Origin: Sphingobium sp.
GTDB lineage: Bacteria > Pseudomonadota > Alphaproteobacteria > Sphingomonadales > Sphingomonadaceae
Direction: 5' to 3'
NCBI GenBank assembly: GCA_017745115.1
Contig: JAGIAA010000030.1
Coordinates: 1-32,426, forward strand
DNA: 32,426 nucleotides
Shown: positions 23,550 to 31,839 of the stretch, piece by piece
Layout: the number at the start of each line of letters is the position of its first letter
Numbering within the stretch: position 1 is the stretch's first letter
The notes under the pieces: model-generated
What the model saw: only the letters and a program-made list of their open reading frames with translations
What the model was told of the DNA's origin: nothing
Databases searched by the model: none
Program-made: the position numbers and the translations under genes

Positions 23550-26096
23550 TCAGAATTTCTTCTTGACGCTCAGGCCAAATTCACGCGGCCGGCCCCAGCT
23601 CGCTTCCACAGTGCTGAAGCTATTGTAGAAATCGAGCTTGCCCACAGCGTAACGCCGGTCGGTCAAGTTCGTGCCGAACACCGCGACGGACAGATCGCCC
23701 GCTTCATTCTCCCAGGTAATGCGCGCGTTGAAGAGCGCATAGGGTGCCTGGCTGGCGCGTAGATTGTTATTGTCGGCATAATAGACGCGGGTCTGATAGC
23801 TCCAGTCGCCGTGCAGCGACAGGAAACCGGTCGATCCCAGGTCGATCTTGTAGGTGGTGCCGCCGCTGAGCGTCCATTCCGGCGCGCGGCGCGAACGGCA
23901 GGTAATGCAAGGCGATTCAGCGGCAGCGGCGGTCTGCCCCGCCGCAATCAGGACGGCCGGATCGGCCTTGCCCAGGTCGAGATATTTGAAGCCGAGATAG
24001 CCGACGCTTCCTTCGATCGTCCAGCCATTGACCGGTTCAGCCGTCATTTCAATTTCCACACCGGGTATGCGCGCCTTGCCCGCATTCTGGATGATGGTCG
24101 TGACGCCTGGATTGGTGTCAAAGGTCGTATTGAGCTGCAGATCCTTGTAAATCATCAGGAACACATCTGCATTGATGCGCAGCCGCCTGTCGAACATCTC
24201 CGTCTTGACCCCGAACTCGAAGGCATCGAGGTCTTCCGGCCCGAAGCTTGCCTGCGTCTGCAGGTTCGTCGGGCGGGGGTTGAAGCCGCTGCCACGGAAG
24301 CCGCGCTGATAGCTCAGATAGGTCATCACGTTCGGCGACCACTGATAGGCGAGGTTGACCATCGGGTTGAACCGATTGGCCGAGGTGGTCAGCGGCACCG
24401 TCGACAGCGTTGAGGCCGGCCGGCCGCCCGCACCGGGGAAGATCACGTCCGTGCCATCGCGCTTGAGGCGCCGCTGGAGCACGGCTTTCTCGTCATGCGT
24501 GTAGCGCACGCCGGCCGTCAAGGTCAGCGCATCGGTCAGATGATTCTGCAGGTGCAGGAAACCCGCATAATTCTTCGTCGTCTGGGTATCGATGCGATCG
24601 ATGTCGCCCGTCAGGTTGGCCGGATAGGGATTGGCGATCGAGATGTTGGAATTGATGTCGTCGGCGTGGAAATAGAAGGCGCCGGCCGTCCACTCCGTCA
24701 CCCCGTCGAACAGCTCGCCGCTCAAGCGACCCTCGACGGTGAACTGCTCGTCGTTGAAATAATCATAGGTGTGGTTCTGGGCGAGCGGCGACCCGTCGGA
24801 ATCGCGGCCGAAATTACTGACGAGCTTACGGAAGCCGACAATGAGCTTACCGCTCAGCTCGTTGGTACCCTTCCAGTCTAGCGTGCCGGAAACGCCCCAG
24901 TTGGTGACCTTGGTCACATTGGGGGTGAGGATGCCGCTGACCGGATCGACGAAGCTGCCATAGATTTTATAGGGATCGCTGGTCAGGAAGCGCTGGTCGA
25001 ACGGGACGCCGAACTTGGGCAGCGCGACCTGCCGGTTGAACAGCCCTGTACCACCAGCAGCGGTCGTATTGGCAATCGCCGGATTGATAGCCTGAATATA
25101 GTCCGGCGGACCACTTTGATCGACATTCATCACGTCGCCGGTCAGGTTCAGCTCGAACTGGTCGCTCAGCTTGAGCAGGAACGCGGCGCGGCCGCCGATC
25201 GACTGTTCGCCACCCATCTCGCCGGTCTGACAGCCCTGGCTGGAGCCATTCGGCGAAACCTGGGTCGGCAGGGCGAAGGCATTGTCGGCCGCGCTTCCGA
25301 CGACCCCCATGATCGGCGTGTTCGTGGTGGTGTTCCAGCCGACGACGCCGTCACCGATGCCGGCCAGTTGCGGCGTGCCCTGGGCCTTCATGTCACAGAC
25401 GAAGTCCACGACCTTGACGAAGCCGTCGCGCCGCTTGGCCGAGAAGGAGAAGCGGGCAAAGAGATTTTCCGCGATCGCCGTGTTGAACGACGCGCGCACT
25501 TCCAGGCGCTTGTTATTGCCGATCGTACCTTCGATCGAGCCTTCCGTATCCGGCCCGGGCTTCTTGCTGATCATGCGAATGACGCCGCCAATGGCGTTCT
25601 TGCCAAACAGGGTTCCCTGGGGACCGCGCAGCACCTCGACGCGCTCAAGATCGAGCAGGTCGGTGATCGAGCCAAGATTACGACCGAGCACGATGTCATC
25701 GACATAGATCGGGACCGTAGCCTCCTGGACTGCCTTGAAGTCATTATAGGCAAGGCCGCGGATACTGGCGGAAAGCGTCGGACCGAAGCCGGCACCGAGC
25801 TGGTTAAGCACGACGTTGGGCGCAGCGCTGGCAACGCCCAGAATATTCGTCGCACCGCGCTCCTCAAGCTTGGTCGCGCTGACGGCAGTGATGGCCAGCG
25901 GCGTACGCTGCAGATTTTCGGAGCGGTAACGCGCCGTCACCACAATCTCTTCGATCTGGCCTTCCTGACTGGCGGCATCCGCTGATGGCGTTTGCTGGGC
26001 GTGCGCCGTACCCGCCAGGCCGGTCGCCATTGCAACTGCGAGCAATGAGGTCGCCCCCACCATGTGAAAGCGCGCAAAACAAGCTTGTGTTTTCAT
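23550..26096 (-). CDS. TonB-dependent outer-membrane receptor
   Basis: The 848-residue precursor has a signal peptide ending near AGTAHA (33), a TonB-box-like IEEIVVTA (48-55), a plug domain (about 60-175, with LRGPQGTLFGKNAIGG and INxxS-type elements) and a long 22-strand-type barrel ending in an aromatic Phe (LSVKKKF). It should take up a bulky nutrient across the outer membrane with energy from TonB-ExbBD. This subtype, with the YRSENLQRTPLAITA plug start, is abundant in sphingomonads and is often tied to breakdown of aromatic or plant-derived compounds rather than to siderophores. No siderophore genes are nearby. A CITC pair lies in an extracellular-loop-like segment. It diverges from the ThDP enzyme gene, and its ligand is unknown. 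Confidence 0.93.
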   Translation of the reverse strand: MKTQACFARFHMVGATSLLAVAMATGLAGTAHAQQTPSADAASQEGQIEEIVVTARYRSENLQRTPLAITAVSATKLEERGATNILGVASAAPNVVLNQLGAGFGPTLSASIRGLAYNDFKAVQEATVPIYVDDIVLGRNLGSITDLLDLERVEVLRGPQGTLFGKNAIGGVIRMISKKPGPDTEGSIEGTIGNNKRLEVRASFNTAIAENLFARFSFSAKRRDGFVKVVDFVCDMKAQGTPQLAGIGDGVVGWNTTTNTPIMGVVGSAADNAFALPTQVSPNGSSQGCQTGEMGGEQSIGGRAAFLLKLSDQFELNLTGDVMNVDQSGPPDYIQAINPAIANTTAAGGTGLFNRQVALPKFGVPFDQRFLTSDPYKIYGSFVDPVSGILTPNVTKVTNWGVSGTLDWKGTNELSGKLIVGFRKLVSNFGRDSDGSPLAQNHTYDYFNDEQFTVEGRLSGELFDGVTEWTAGAFYFHADDINSNISIANPYPANLTGDIDRIDTQTTKNYAGFLHLQNHLTDALTLTAGVRYTHDEKAVLQRRLKRDGTDVIFPGAGGRPASTLSTVPLTTSANRFNPMVNLAYQWSPNVMTYLSYQRGFRGSGFNPRPTNLQTQASFGPEDLDAFEFGVKTEMFDRRLRINADVFLMIYKDLQLNTTFDTNPGVTTIIQNAGKARIPGVEIEMTAEPVNGWTIEGSVGYLGFKYLDLGKADPAVLIAAGQTAAAAESPCITCRSRRAPEWTLSGGTTYKIDLGSTGFLSLHGDWSYQTRVYYADNNNLRASQAPYALFNARITWENEAGDLSVAVFGTNLTDRRYAVGKLDFYNSFSTVEASWGRPREFGLSVKKKF

Positions 26097-26424
26097 GTTC
26101 TTCCCCTCCTCGACGTCGATCGTCGCTGCCGTTTCCTGGTCAGATTGTCGAAAATATTAGCATAGCAATTACTAGTAGACTAGGGAAAAGTCCGACTCTT
26201 GGCCAAGCAGCATGCGGCACCCTTCCTATCTGATCCGGATATGTGCTGTCTGCCCAGTTGGGCACCTCATCTTCCCCAAAGCATCCGGATCTCGCCGACA
26301 GCCGGGCAGCCGATCGCATTGCCATTCTGAAAGGCCGCCGGATTGGCGACGGGTACCGAGACTGCTTGCGTCCGCCGTACCGCGCCGATACGCGCTCCCC
26401 TGACGGACGATCTGGAGAGCCCCG
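26097..26424. promoter_or_regulatory. Divergent control region between receptor and ThDP enzyme genes
   Basis: These 328 bases separate two divergent starts and must hold both promoters. An AT-rich island at about 26146-26182 (AATATTAGCATAGCAATTAC followed by TAGTAGACTA) stands out in GC-rich surroundings. On the minus strand, TAATTGC and TGCTAATA form an imperfect inverted repeat of the size bound by MarR dimers. It is a candidate operator for the MarR regulator at 22905-23432. I could not settle exact promoter hexamers; the remaining sequence shows nothing recognisable. Confidence 0.4.
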
Positions 26425-28056
26425 ATGAAAACTTGCGACGCGATTGTCGACATTCTGAAGCGCGAAGGCGTGGAGGTGCTGTTCGGCTACCCCCGTAACG
26501 CGCTGCTCGAAGCGGCCGCGCAAGCCAATGTCCGCACGATCATCCCGCGTCAGGAGCGCATCGGCCTGCACATGGCCGACGCCTATTCGCGCCTCACCAA
26601 GGGCGAGAAGCTCGGCGTCTTCACCTGCCAGCACGGGCCAGGCGCGGAAGTGGCGTTCGCCGGCGTTGCCCAGGCCTATGGCGAGAGCGTGCCGATCCTG
26701 TTCCTGCCTGGCGGCTATCCCGTCGCCACGGCGCATGTCGGCCGGAACTTCAACAGCGTCCGGAACATGGCGCACATCACCAAGAGCGCCGAACCGCTGA
26801 ATTTTCCGGCGCATACGAGTGCGGTCATGCGGCGCGCGTTTACCGCTCTGCGCAACGGACGCGGCGGGCCGGCGCTGGTCGAGCTGCCTTATGACGTGCT
26901 CGAGCAGGACGGCGCGGAAGCCGACTATACGCCGGTGCTGCAGACCAAGTTCGCACCCGATGGCGCCAGTATCGCCAAGGCGGCGGAGATGCTTTGCGCC
27001 GCGAAACGCCCCGTTATCTATGCAGGCCAGGGTATTCACTGGGCGAGCGCCTATGCCGAACTCAAGGAACTGGCCGAGTTGCTCGCCATTCCCGTCTGCA
27101 CCAGCCTGCCGGGCAAGAGCAGCTTCGATGAGACGCACCCGCTGGCGCTGGGTTCGGGCGGCGCGGCTATGCCCTACACGGTGCGGCACTTCCTCGAAGA
27201 AAGCGATCTCATTCTCGGTGCGGGCTGCAGCTTCACGGCCACGGCGTTCGGCATCCGGATGCCGACCGGCAAGCGCGTCATCCATGCGACGCTCGATCCC
27301 GTCGAGATCAACCGTGCTGTCGAAACCGAAGTCGCGCTGATCGGCGACGCGAGACTCACGCTGCGCGCGCTCATCGATGCCTGCAAGGCCATTGCCGGCG
27401 GCACACCACGCGATATGAGCGCCGTGACGGCCGAGATCGCCAGCGTCCATGCCAACTGGTTCGCCAAATGGCTGCCCAAGCTCACCAGCGACCAGGTGCC
27501 GATCACGCCCTATCGAGTGCTCTGGGACCTCCAGAATAGCGTGGACGTCGCCAACACGATCATCACCCACGATGCCGGCAGCCCGCGCGATCAGCTCTCG
27601 CCCTTCTGGAAAACCACGGCACCGCACACATTCCTGGGCTGGGGCAAGACGACCCAGCTCGGCTATGGATTGGGCCTTGCGCTGGGTGCCAAGCTGGCCT
27701 GCCCCGACAAGCTTTGCATCAATGTCTGGGGCGATGCCGCGATCGGCTTCACCGGCATGGATTTTGAGACGGCAGTGCGCGAGCGCCTTCCGATTCTCTC
27801 CATCCTTTTGAACAATAGTTCCATGTCCATGGAATTAAATGTCATGCCGACGGCGACCGAACGGTTCCGCTCCACCGACATCGGCGGCAATTATGCCGAG
27901 TTCGCAAAGGCCCTGGGAGGCCATGGCGAGCGCATTTCAACGATCCAGGACATCATTCCCGCGATCAAGCGTGGCATAGCCGCGACGGAGTCAGGCAAGC
28001 CGGCCCTGCTGGAGTTCATGACAAGCCAGGAACTTGATTTTTCAAGATATCCATAG
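26425..28056 (+). CDS. Thiamine-diphosphate-dependent enzyme (acetolactate synthase/oxalyl-CoA decarboxylase superfamily)
   Basis: The 543-residue protein has the three-domain layout of ThDP 2-oxoacid enzymes. The PYR domain carries the activating Glu44 in PRQERIGLHMADAYSR. A central domain (about 185-325, PVIYAGQGIHWA) follows. The PP domain holds the ThDP/Mg motif from GDAAIGF (436-442) to NN (463-464), where the usual GDG is GDA. The phrase GFTGMDFETAVRERLP resembles the oxalyl-CoA decarboxylase/2-hydroxyacyl-CoA lyase branch more than acetolactate synthase. ATG 26425 follows GGAGAG. It probably cleaves or decarboxylates a 2-oxo or 2-hydroxyacyl compound, perhaps one taken in by the divergent receptor. 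No regulatory subunit gene is adjacent, which argues against a role in branched-chain amino acid synthesis. Confidence 0.85.
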   Translation: MKTCDAIVDILKREGVEVLFGYPRNALLEAAAQANVRTIIPRQERIGLHMADAYSRLTKGEKLGVFTCQHGPGAEVAFAGVAQAYGESVPILFLPGGYPVATAHVGRNFNSVRNMAHITKSAEPLNFPAHTSAVMRRAFTALRNGRGGPALVELPYDVLEQDGAEADYTPVLQTKFAPDGASIAKAAEMLCAAKRPVIYAGQGIHWASAYAELKELAELLAIPVCTSLPGKSSFDETHPLALGSGGAAMPYTVRHFLEESDLILGAGCSFTATAFGIRMPTGKRVIHATLDPVEINRAVETEVALIGDARLTLRALIDACKAIAGGTPRDMSAVTAEIASVHANWFAKWLPKLTSDQVPITPYRVLWDLQNSVDVANTIITHDAGSPRDQLSPFWKTTAPHTFLGWGKTTQLGYGLGLALGAKLACPDKLCINVWGDAAIGFTGMDFETAVRERLPILSILLNNSSMSMELNVMPTATERFRSTDIGGNYAEFAKALGGHGERISTIQDIIPAIKRGIAATESGKPALLEFMTSQELDFSRYP

Positions 28057-28148
28057 GCAACACAAACGGTCTTTCGCTTCGTCGAAAACCTGACTCATAT
28101 CGTCGCAAAGTGTCTGTCGGGGCGGGAACAAATGCCATTCGTCATGCT

Positions 28149-28343
28149 ATGTCCGCCTCGATGCTCTACCAGCCGATCCCCGCAGACATTGGCGCAAGCG
28201 ACCTCGCCGAGGAACTCGGCCGGGCGCGCCGCATCTTCCTCGCGCTGAACGATCCGAGCGATCTGCAGATACTCGAGGCCTATATTGCGGAGCTCGAAGC
28301 ACGGCAGCACGTGATGGGGCAGACCGCGGGATTCGCATCCTGA
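28149..28343 (+). CDS. Small hypothetical protein, helical
   Basis: The 64-residue product (MSASMLYQPIPADIG at its start) is predicted by eye to be mostly helical and acidic, with DPSDLQILEAYIAELEARQH as a probable amphipathic helix. The start is uncertain: ATG 28149, ATG 28161 and a GTG at 28110 are all possible, and none has a clear ribosome site. I do not recognise the family. It lies between the ThDP enzyme and the exonuclease gene on the same strand. Codon use resembles its neighbours, which supports a real gene. Confidence 0.5.
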   Translation: MSASMLYQPIPADIGASDLAEELGRARRIFLALNDPSDLQILEAYIAELEARQHVMGQTAGFAS

Positions 28344-28390
28344 ACTCGGTCGACTGGACCTGATCCCACAACGACACCATCTTGTCCGTC

Positions 28391-29395
28391 ATGGCCAATG
28401 ACGTGTCCTGGATTCGCGCGGAGCCTCACGGGATCCACATCGTTCCCGCAAACATGTGGATCGACCCTGCCCGCCCCGTCGATGCGGCCCTCGTTACGCA
28501 TGGCCATGCCGATCATGCCCGCGGCGGTCATGGCAAGACCATCGCCACGCCCGAGACCCTTGCCATCATGGCACTGCGCTATGAAACCCGCGACGGCGCA
28601 ACGCCTGTCTCCTATGGCGAGACGTCGCGCCTGCCCGGCGGCGTGGATGCGACATTCCTGCCCGCGGGTCATGTGCTGGGCTCAGCACAGATCCTACTGG
28701 AACATGCCGGCGAGCGCGTGATCGTCACCGGCGATTACAAGCGCCGCCCCGATCCCACCTGCCCCGCCTTCGTGGTCACGCCCTGCGATGTCTTCATTAC
28801 CGAGGCGACGTTCGCCCTTCCCGTCTTCCGCCACCCGCCTGTCGAGCAGGAAATCCGCAAGCTGCTGGACGCCCGTGCCGCCAATCCGGATCGCTGCGTG
28901 CTGGTCGGCGCCTATGCGCTGGGCAAGGCGCAGCGGGTTATCGCGGAGCTGCGCCGCGCGGGCTACCATGAGCCGATCTGGCTGCATGGCGCGCTGGAGC
29001 GCATGTGCCGACTTTACGAAGAGCTGGGCGTCGGCCTCGGCGACCTGCGTCTCGTCGCGGATGCCAGGAAGGCGGACCTCGCGGGACAGATCGTGCTTTG
29101 CCCGCCGGGCGCACTCAATGACCGATGGAGCAGGCGCCTGCCCGATCCGATCACGGCGATGGCGTCGGGCTGGATGCGGGTGCGCCAGCGCGCGGTGCAG
29201 CGCAATGTGGAGTTGCCGCTGGTGATTTCCGACCATGCCGACTGGGATGAGCTGACGACGACCATCGAGGAGGTGAACCCGGCGGAGACCTGGATCACCC
29301 ATGGCCGCGAGGACGCGCTGCTGCGCTGGTGCGAGTTGCATCAACGGCGCGGACGGGCGCTGGCGCTGGCGGGCTATGAGGATGAGGATGATTAG
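28391..29395 (+). CDS. Ligase-associated DNA exonuclease (metallo-beta-lactamase/beta-CASP fold)
   Basis: The 334-residue enzyme has the metallo-beta-lactamase motif 2 THGHADH (His37, His39, Asp41, His42), a later LPAGHVLGSAQIL with the next metal His, and VTGDYKRRPDPTC with the bridging Asp. The C-terminal ISDHADWDEL and WITHGRE supply the beta-CASP-type ligands. This is the Exo member of the bacterial Lhr-MPE-Lig-Exo DNA repair group and resembles mRNA 3'-end processing factors and SNM1/Artemis-type nucleases. ATG 28391 is preferred over TTG 28382. The ATP-dependent ligase follows after 90 bases on the same strand, fitting the known pairing. The helicase and MPE partners are not in the window. 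Confidence 0.92.
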   Translation: MANDVSWIRAEPHGIHIVPANMWIDPARPVDAALVTHGHADHARGGHGKTIATPETLAIMALRYETRDGATPVSYGETSRLPGGVDATFLPAGHVLGSAQILLEHAGERVIVTGDYKRRPDPTCPAFVVTPCDVFITEATFALPVFRHPPVEQEIRKLLDARAANPDRCVLVGAYALGKAQRVIAELRRAGYHEPIWLHGALERMCRLYEELGVGLGDLRLVADARKADLAGQIVLCPPGALNDRWSRRLPDPITAMASGWMRVRQRAVQRNVELPLVISDHADWDELTTTIEEVNPAETWITHGREDALLRWCELHQRRGRALALAGYEDEDD

Positions 29396-29424
29396 GGTGC
29401 GCCTCAACATTGTATGCCAAAGCA

Positions 29425-29457
29425 CCGTTCGCCCTGAGCTTGTCGAAGGACGAACGG
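29425..29457. repeat. Hairpin repeat between exonuclease and ligase genes
   Basis: CCGTTCGCCCT (29425-29435) pairs with AGGACGAACGG (29447-29457) at 10 of 11 positions around GAGCTTGTCGA. The core GCTCAGG/CCTTCGAC is shared with the repeat upstream of ileS. It splits the Exo-Lig pair and ends only about 28 bases before the ligase start, so it could form an mRNA hairpin between the two cistrons. Confidence 0.75.
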
Positions 29458-29485
29458 AATTTATGTGCGGAAGGATGGCGGGCTG

Positions 29486-31102
29486 ATGGAGCGCTTCGCT
29501 GCCCTGGTCGACGCGCTCGTCTACACGCGGAGCCGCAACGGCAAGCTCAAGCTCATCGCCGATTATCTTCGCGACACACCAGATCCCGATCGCGGCTGGG
29601 CGCTGGCGGCGTTGACCGACGGGCTCGACTTTCCGGCGGTGAAGGCCTCCACAATCCGCAACCTACTGATGGAGCGCGTCGATCCCGTGCTGTTCCAGCT
29701 ATCGCGCGACTATGTCGGCGACACGGCTGAAACCGCGAGCCTGCTCTGGCCCGAAAGCGAGGCTGCCAGGGAGCCGCCCACGGTCGGTGAGGCCGTCGAC
29801 GCGCTGCTGCGCATGACCCGGCTCAGCGCGATGCGCGATTTGGCGGCCCTGCTCGACCGGCTGGACGCGCCCGGACGCTTCGCATTGCTGAAGCTCGCCA
29901 CCGGCGCCATGCGCATCGGCATCAGCGCACGTCTCGCCAAGGTCGCGTTCGCGCAGGCCTTCGAGGTCAGCGTCGACGACGTCGAGGAATATTGGCACGG
30001 ACAATTGCCGCCCTATCGCGCCCTGTTCGACTGGGCCGCCAATGGGGCGGAACCGCCGCATGCCGAGGACTTGCCGCTGTTCCGGCCGTTCATGCTCGCT
30101 CATCCTCTCGAGGAGACGGACGTCGACATGGCGGCCTATGCAGCCGAGTGGAAATGGGACGGCATCCGCGTCCAGATCGTCCACGTGGCCAATGATCTCG
30201 GCGGCGAGACGCGGCTCTACTCGCGGTCGGGCGACGATATTTCCGGCACGTTTCCGGAGATCGTCCAGGCGATACGGTTGCCCTGTGTGCTCGATGGCGA
30301 GCTGCTGGTGCGCGGCACGCATCAGGGCGGTGAAAGGGACTATGCCCAGGGCGGCGCCGCAAGCTTCAACGCGCTCCAGCAGCGTCTTGGCCGCAAGACC
30401 GTCTCGAAGACGATGCTGGAGGATTATCCGGCGTTCGTGCGGCTCTACGACATCCTGATCGACGACAAGGAGGACCTGCGTCCGCTGAGCTGGGAGCAGC
30501 GCCGCACAGCGCTCGAAGCCTTCGTGCCGCGGCTCGATCCGGAGCATTTCGACATCTCGCAGGTGATCCCGGCGGCCAGTCTCGATGAACTCGCGGCGAT
30601 CCGCGAGCGTGCCCGCGACGAAGCGATCGAGGGGGTGATGCTCAAGCGCCGCGACAGTCCGTACGTCCCTGGGCGCCGCACGGGGCTCTGGTATAAATGG
30701 AAACGCGATCCGCTGCTGATCGACTGCGTTCTCATGTATGCGCAGCGCGGATCAGGCAAGCGCTCATCCTTCTATTCGGATTACACCTTCGGCTGTTGGG
30801 ATGGCGACCCGGATGCGGGGGCCGAACTGCTGCCCGTCGGCAAGGCCTATTTCGGCTTTACCGACGAAGAGCTGAAATGGCTCGACAGCTATGTTCGCCG
30901 CCACACCGTCAATCGCTTCGGGCCGGTACGGGAAACCGACAAGAGCCTCGTCCTCGAAGTCGCCTTCGACTCCGTGCATGAAAGCAAGCGCCACAAATCC
31001 GGCGTTGCCATGCGCTTCCCCCGGATCAGCCGCATCCGCAGCGACAAGCCGGCGCATGAAGCGGACCGGATTGAGGCGCTGCGGGCGCTGATCCGCGACT
31101 GA
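29486..31102 (+). CDS. ATP-dependent DNA ligase, Lhr/MPE/Exo-associated type
   Basis: The 538-residue ligase joins DNA nicks with ATP through an enzyme-AMP intermediate. An N-terminal helical DNA-binding domain (about 1-200, FAALVDALVYTRSRNGKL) precedes the nucleotidyltransferase domain with catalytic Lys223 in EWKWDGIRVQ (motif I). Later motifs include LDGELLVRG (III/IIIa), EGVMLKRRDSPY (IV) and WYKWKRDPL (V). A C-terminal OB domain follows, ending with HKSGVAMRFPRISRIRSDKP. ATG 29486 fits the family start; GTG 29465 would add seven residues. This is the group annotated as cisplatin-damage-response ligase. It acts with the adjacent exonuclease in DNA damage repair, as far as family context allows. 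Confidence 0.94.
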   Translation: MERFAALVDALVYTRSRNGKLKLIADYLRDTPDPDRGWALAALTDGLDFPAVKASTIRNLLMERVDPVLFQLSRDYVGDTAETASLLWPESEAAREPPTVGEAVDALLRMTRLSAMRDLAALLDRLDAPGRFALLKLATGAMRIGISARLAKVAFAQAFEVSVDDVEEYWHGQLPPYRALFDWAANGAEPPHAEDLPLFRPFMLAHPLEETDVDMAAYAAEWKWDGIRVQIVHVANDLGGETRLYSRSGDDISGTFPEIVQAIRLPCVLDGELLVRGTHQGGERDYAQGGAASFNALQQRLGRKTVSKTMLEDYPAFVRLYDILIDDKEDLRPLSWEQRRTALEAFVPRLDPEHFDISQVIPAASLDELAAIRERARDEAIEGVMLKRRDSPYVPGRRTGLWYKWKRDPLLIDCVLMYAQRGSGKRSSFYSDYTFGCWDGDPDAGAELLPVGKAYFGFTDEELKWLDSYVRRHTVNRFGPVRETDKSLVLEVAFDSVHESKRHKSGVAMRFPRISRIRSDKPAHEADRIEALRALIRD

Positions 31103-31116
31103 GTCCATTTAGCTGC

Positions 31117-31160
31117 GCATTTCCGCACGGAAACCCGGTTCCCACTTTTCCTGGAAATGC
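31117..31160. terminator. Weak inverted repeat between convergent ligase and PRC-barrel genes
   Basis: GCATTTCC (31117-31124) and GGAAATGC (31153-31160) are exact inverted repeats, with a nested TTTCCG/CGGAAA hairpin inside. The position between two converging stops fits a terminator, but the loop is long and the stem AT-containing, so this is tentative. Confidence 0.35.
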
Positions 31161-31162
31161 TC

Positions 31163-31537
31163 TCAGATGAACGGTGCCGGTTGCCGGTCGTAATATGAGC
31201 GGACCATGTCGGCATAATCATTGTCATGACCGGCCGCCGGCTCCCCATAACGCGGCGCCTCCTCAAGGCGCGCCTTGTCGAGCTCGACGGCATAACCGCC
31301 CTTGTCGACGTTGTAGATGAGCATGTCCCAGGGGATGGGATAATAGTCGCTGCCGACGCCAAACAGGCCGCCGAACTGCATGACCGCAAACTCCGCACGG
31401 CCTGACACCTTGTCGACCATGAAGTTCTTGATCGTGCCGAGCCGTTCGCCCGCGTTGTTGTAGACGGCCGTGCCTTCGACCCGGTCCGATGCGATGAGAT
31501 GATGATGGCTTTGCTGCCGATCGATCGTGTCTGCCAT
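31163..31537 (-). CDS. PRC-barrel domain protein
   Basis: The 124-residue protein carries one PRC-barrel (about 12-90): SDRVEGTAVYNNAGERLGTI at the start of the barrel, then IKNFMVDKVSGRAEFAVMQF. These small beta-barrels bind RNA or protein partners in RimM and the photosynthetic reaction-centre H subunit; free-standing versions in proteobacteria are often stress-related and poorly understood. ATG 31537 follows GAGGAGG at six bases. The C-terminal tail (DYADMVRSYYDRQPAPFI) is Tyr-rich and probably disordered. It converges on the DNA ligase gene. Confidence 0.85.
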   Translation of the reverse strand: MADTIDRQQSHHHLIASDRVEGTAVYNNAGERLGTIKNFMVDKVSGRAEFAVMQFGGLFGVGSDYYPIPWDMLIYNVDKGGYAVELDKARLEEAPRYGEPAAGHDNDYADMVRSYYDRQPAPFI

Positions 31538-31587
31538 TTCGGCCTCCTCTTGGCTGGATGCCCTGATGAAACCGGCAAGGAGGGGCG

Positions 31588-31609
31588 CGGGTTCCGATAA
31601 TGGAACCCG
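31588..31609. terminator. Stem-loop after the zinc-ribbon gene
   Basis: CGGGTTCC (31588-31595) and GGAACCCG (31602-31609) form an 8-base perfect stem with a 6-base loop, seven bases past the stop of the minus-strand zinc-ribbon gene and before the PRC-barrel gene. No clear T run follows, so termination is plausible only. Confidence 0.45.
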
Positions 31610-31615
31610 GCGGCG

Positions 31616-31780
31616 TCAGATCATCGGATTCTCGTAACAGGTCGCGCAGCCGCGCAACGGATTGTCGTTGCAGCGCGGGCAGGCCCGTAAGCGCAAGACA
31701 CCGAGCAGACGCCCGAGCCAGCGCAGAAAGCGCGCGCTGTCGATCGCATCACGGCGCATCAGTTCGAAAAGATTGTCCAT
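31616..31780 (-). CDS. 54-residue zinc-ribbon mini-protein
   Basis: This short gene starts at ATG 31780 with GGGAA six bases upstream and encodes 54 residues. The N-terminal half is an amphipathic, Arg-rich helix (MDNLFELMRRDAIDSARFL). The C-terminal half has two Cys pairs, ACPRCND and GCATCYE, separated by ten residues, a typical small zinc ribbon, and ends NPMI. I do not know a named family. The regular codon use and complete Cys4 pattern make it more than a chance frame. It lies between the DUF488 and PRC-barrel genes on the same strand, with its own hairpin downstream. It may bind nucleic acid or a protein partner. Confidence 0.65.
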   Translation of the reverse strand: MDNLFELMRRDAIDSARFLRWLGRLLGVLRLRACPRCNDNPLRGCATCYENPMI

Positions 31781-31839
31781 GCCGATTCCCAATAGATCGG
31801 CTGGCTTAACAAGGGCTTGCCGACAGGGCTATCGTCCCT

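Noticed and set aside
26140..27627. 495-codon minus-strand frame opposite the ThDP enzyme
   Set aside because: Covers the divergent promoter region and most of a clear ThDP enzyme gene; composition is shadow-like.
27730..27816. GDA motif taken as sign of an inactive ThDP enzyme
   Set aside because: Related oxalyl-CoA decarboxylases also lack the third Gly, and the activating Glu44 and the NN pair are intact.
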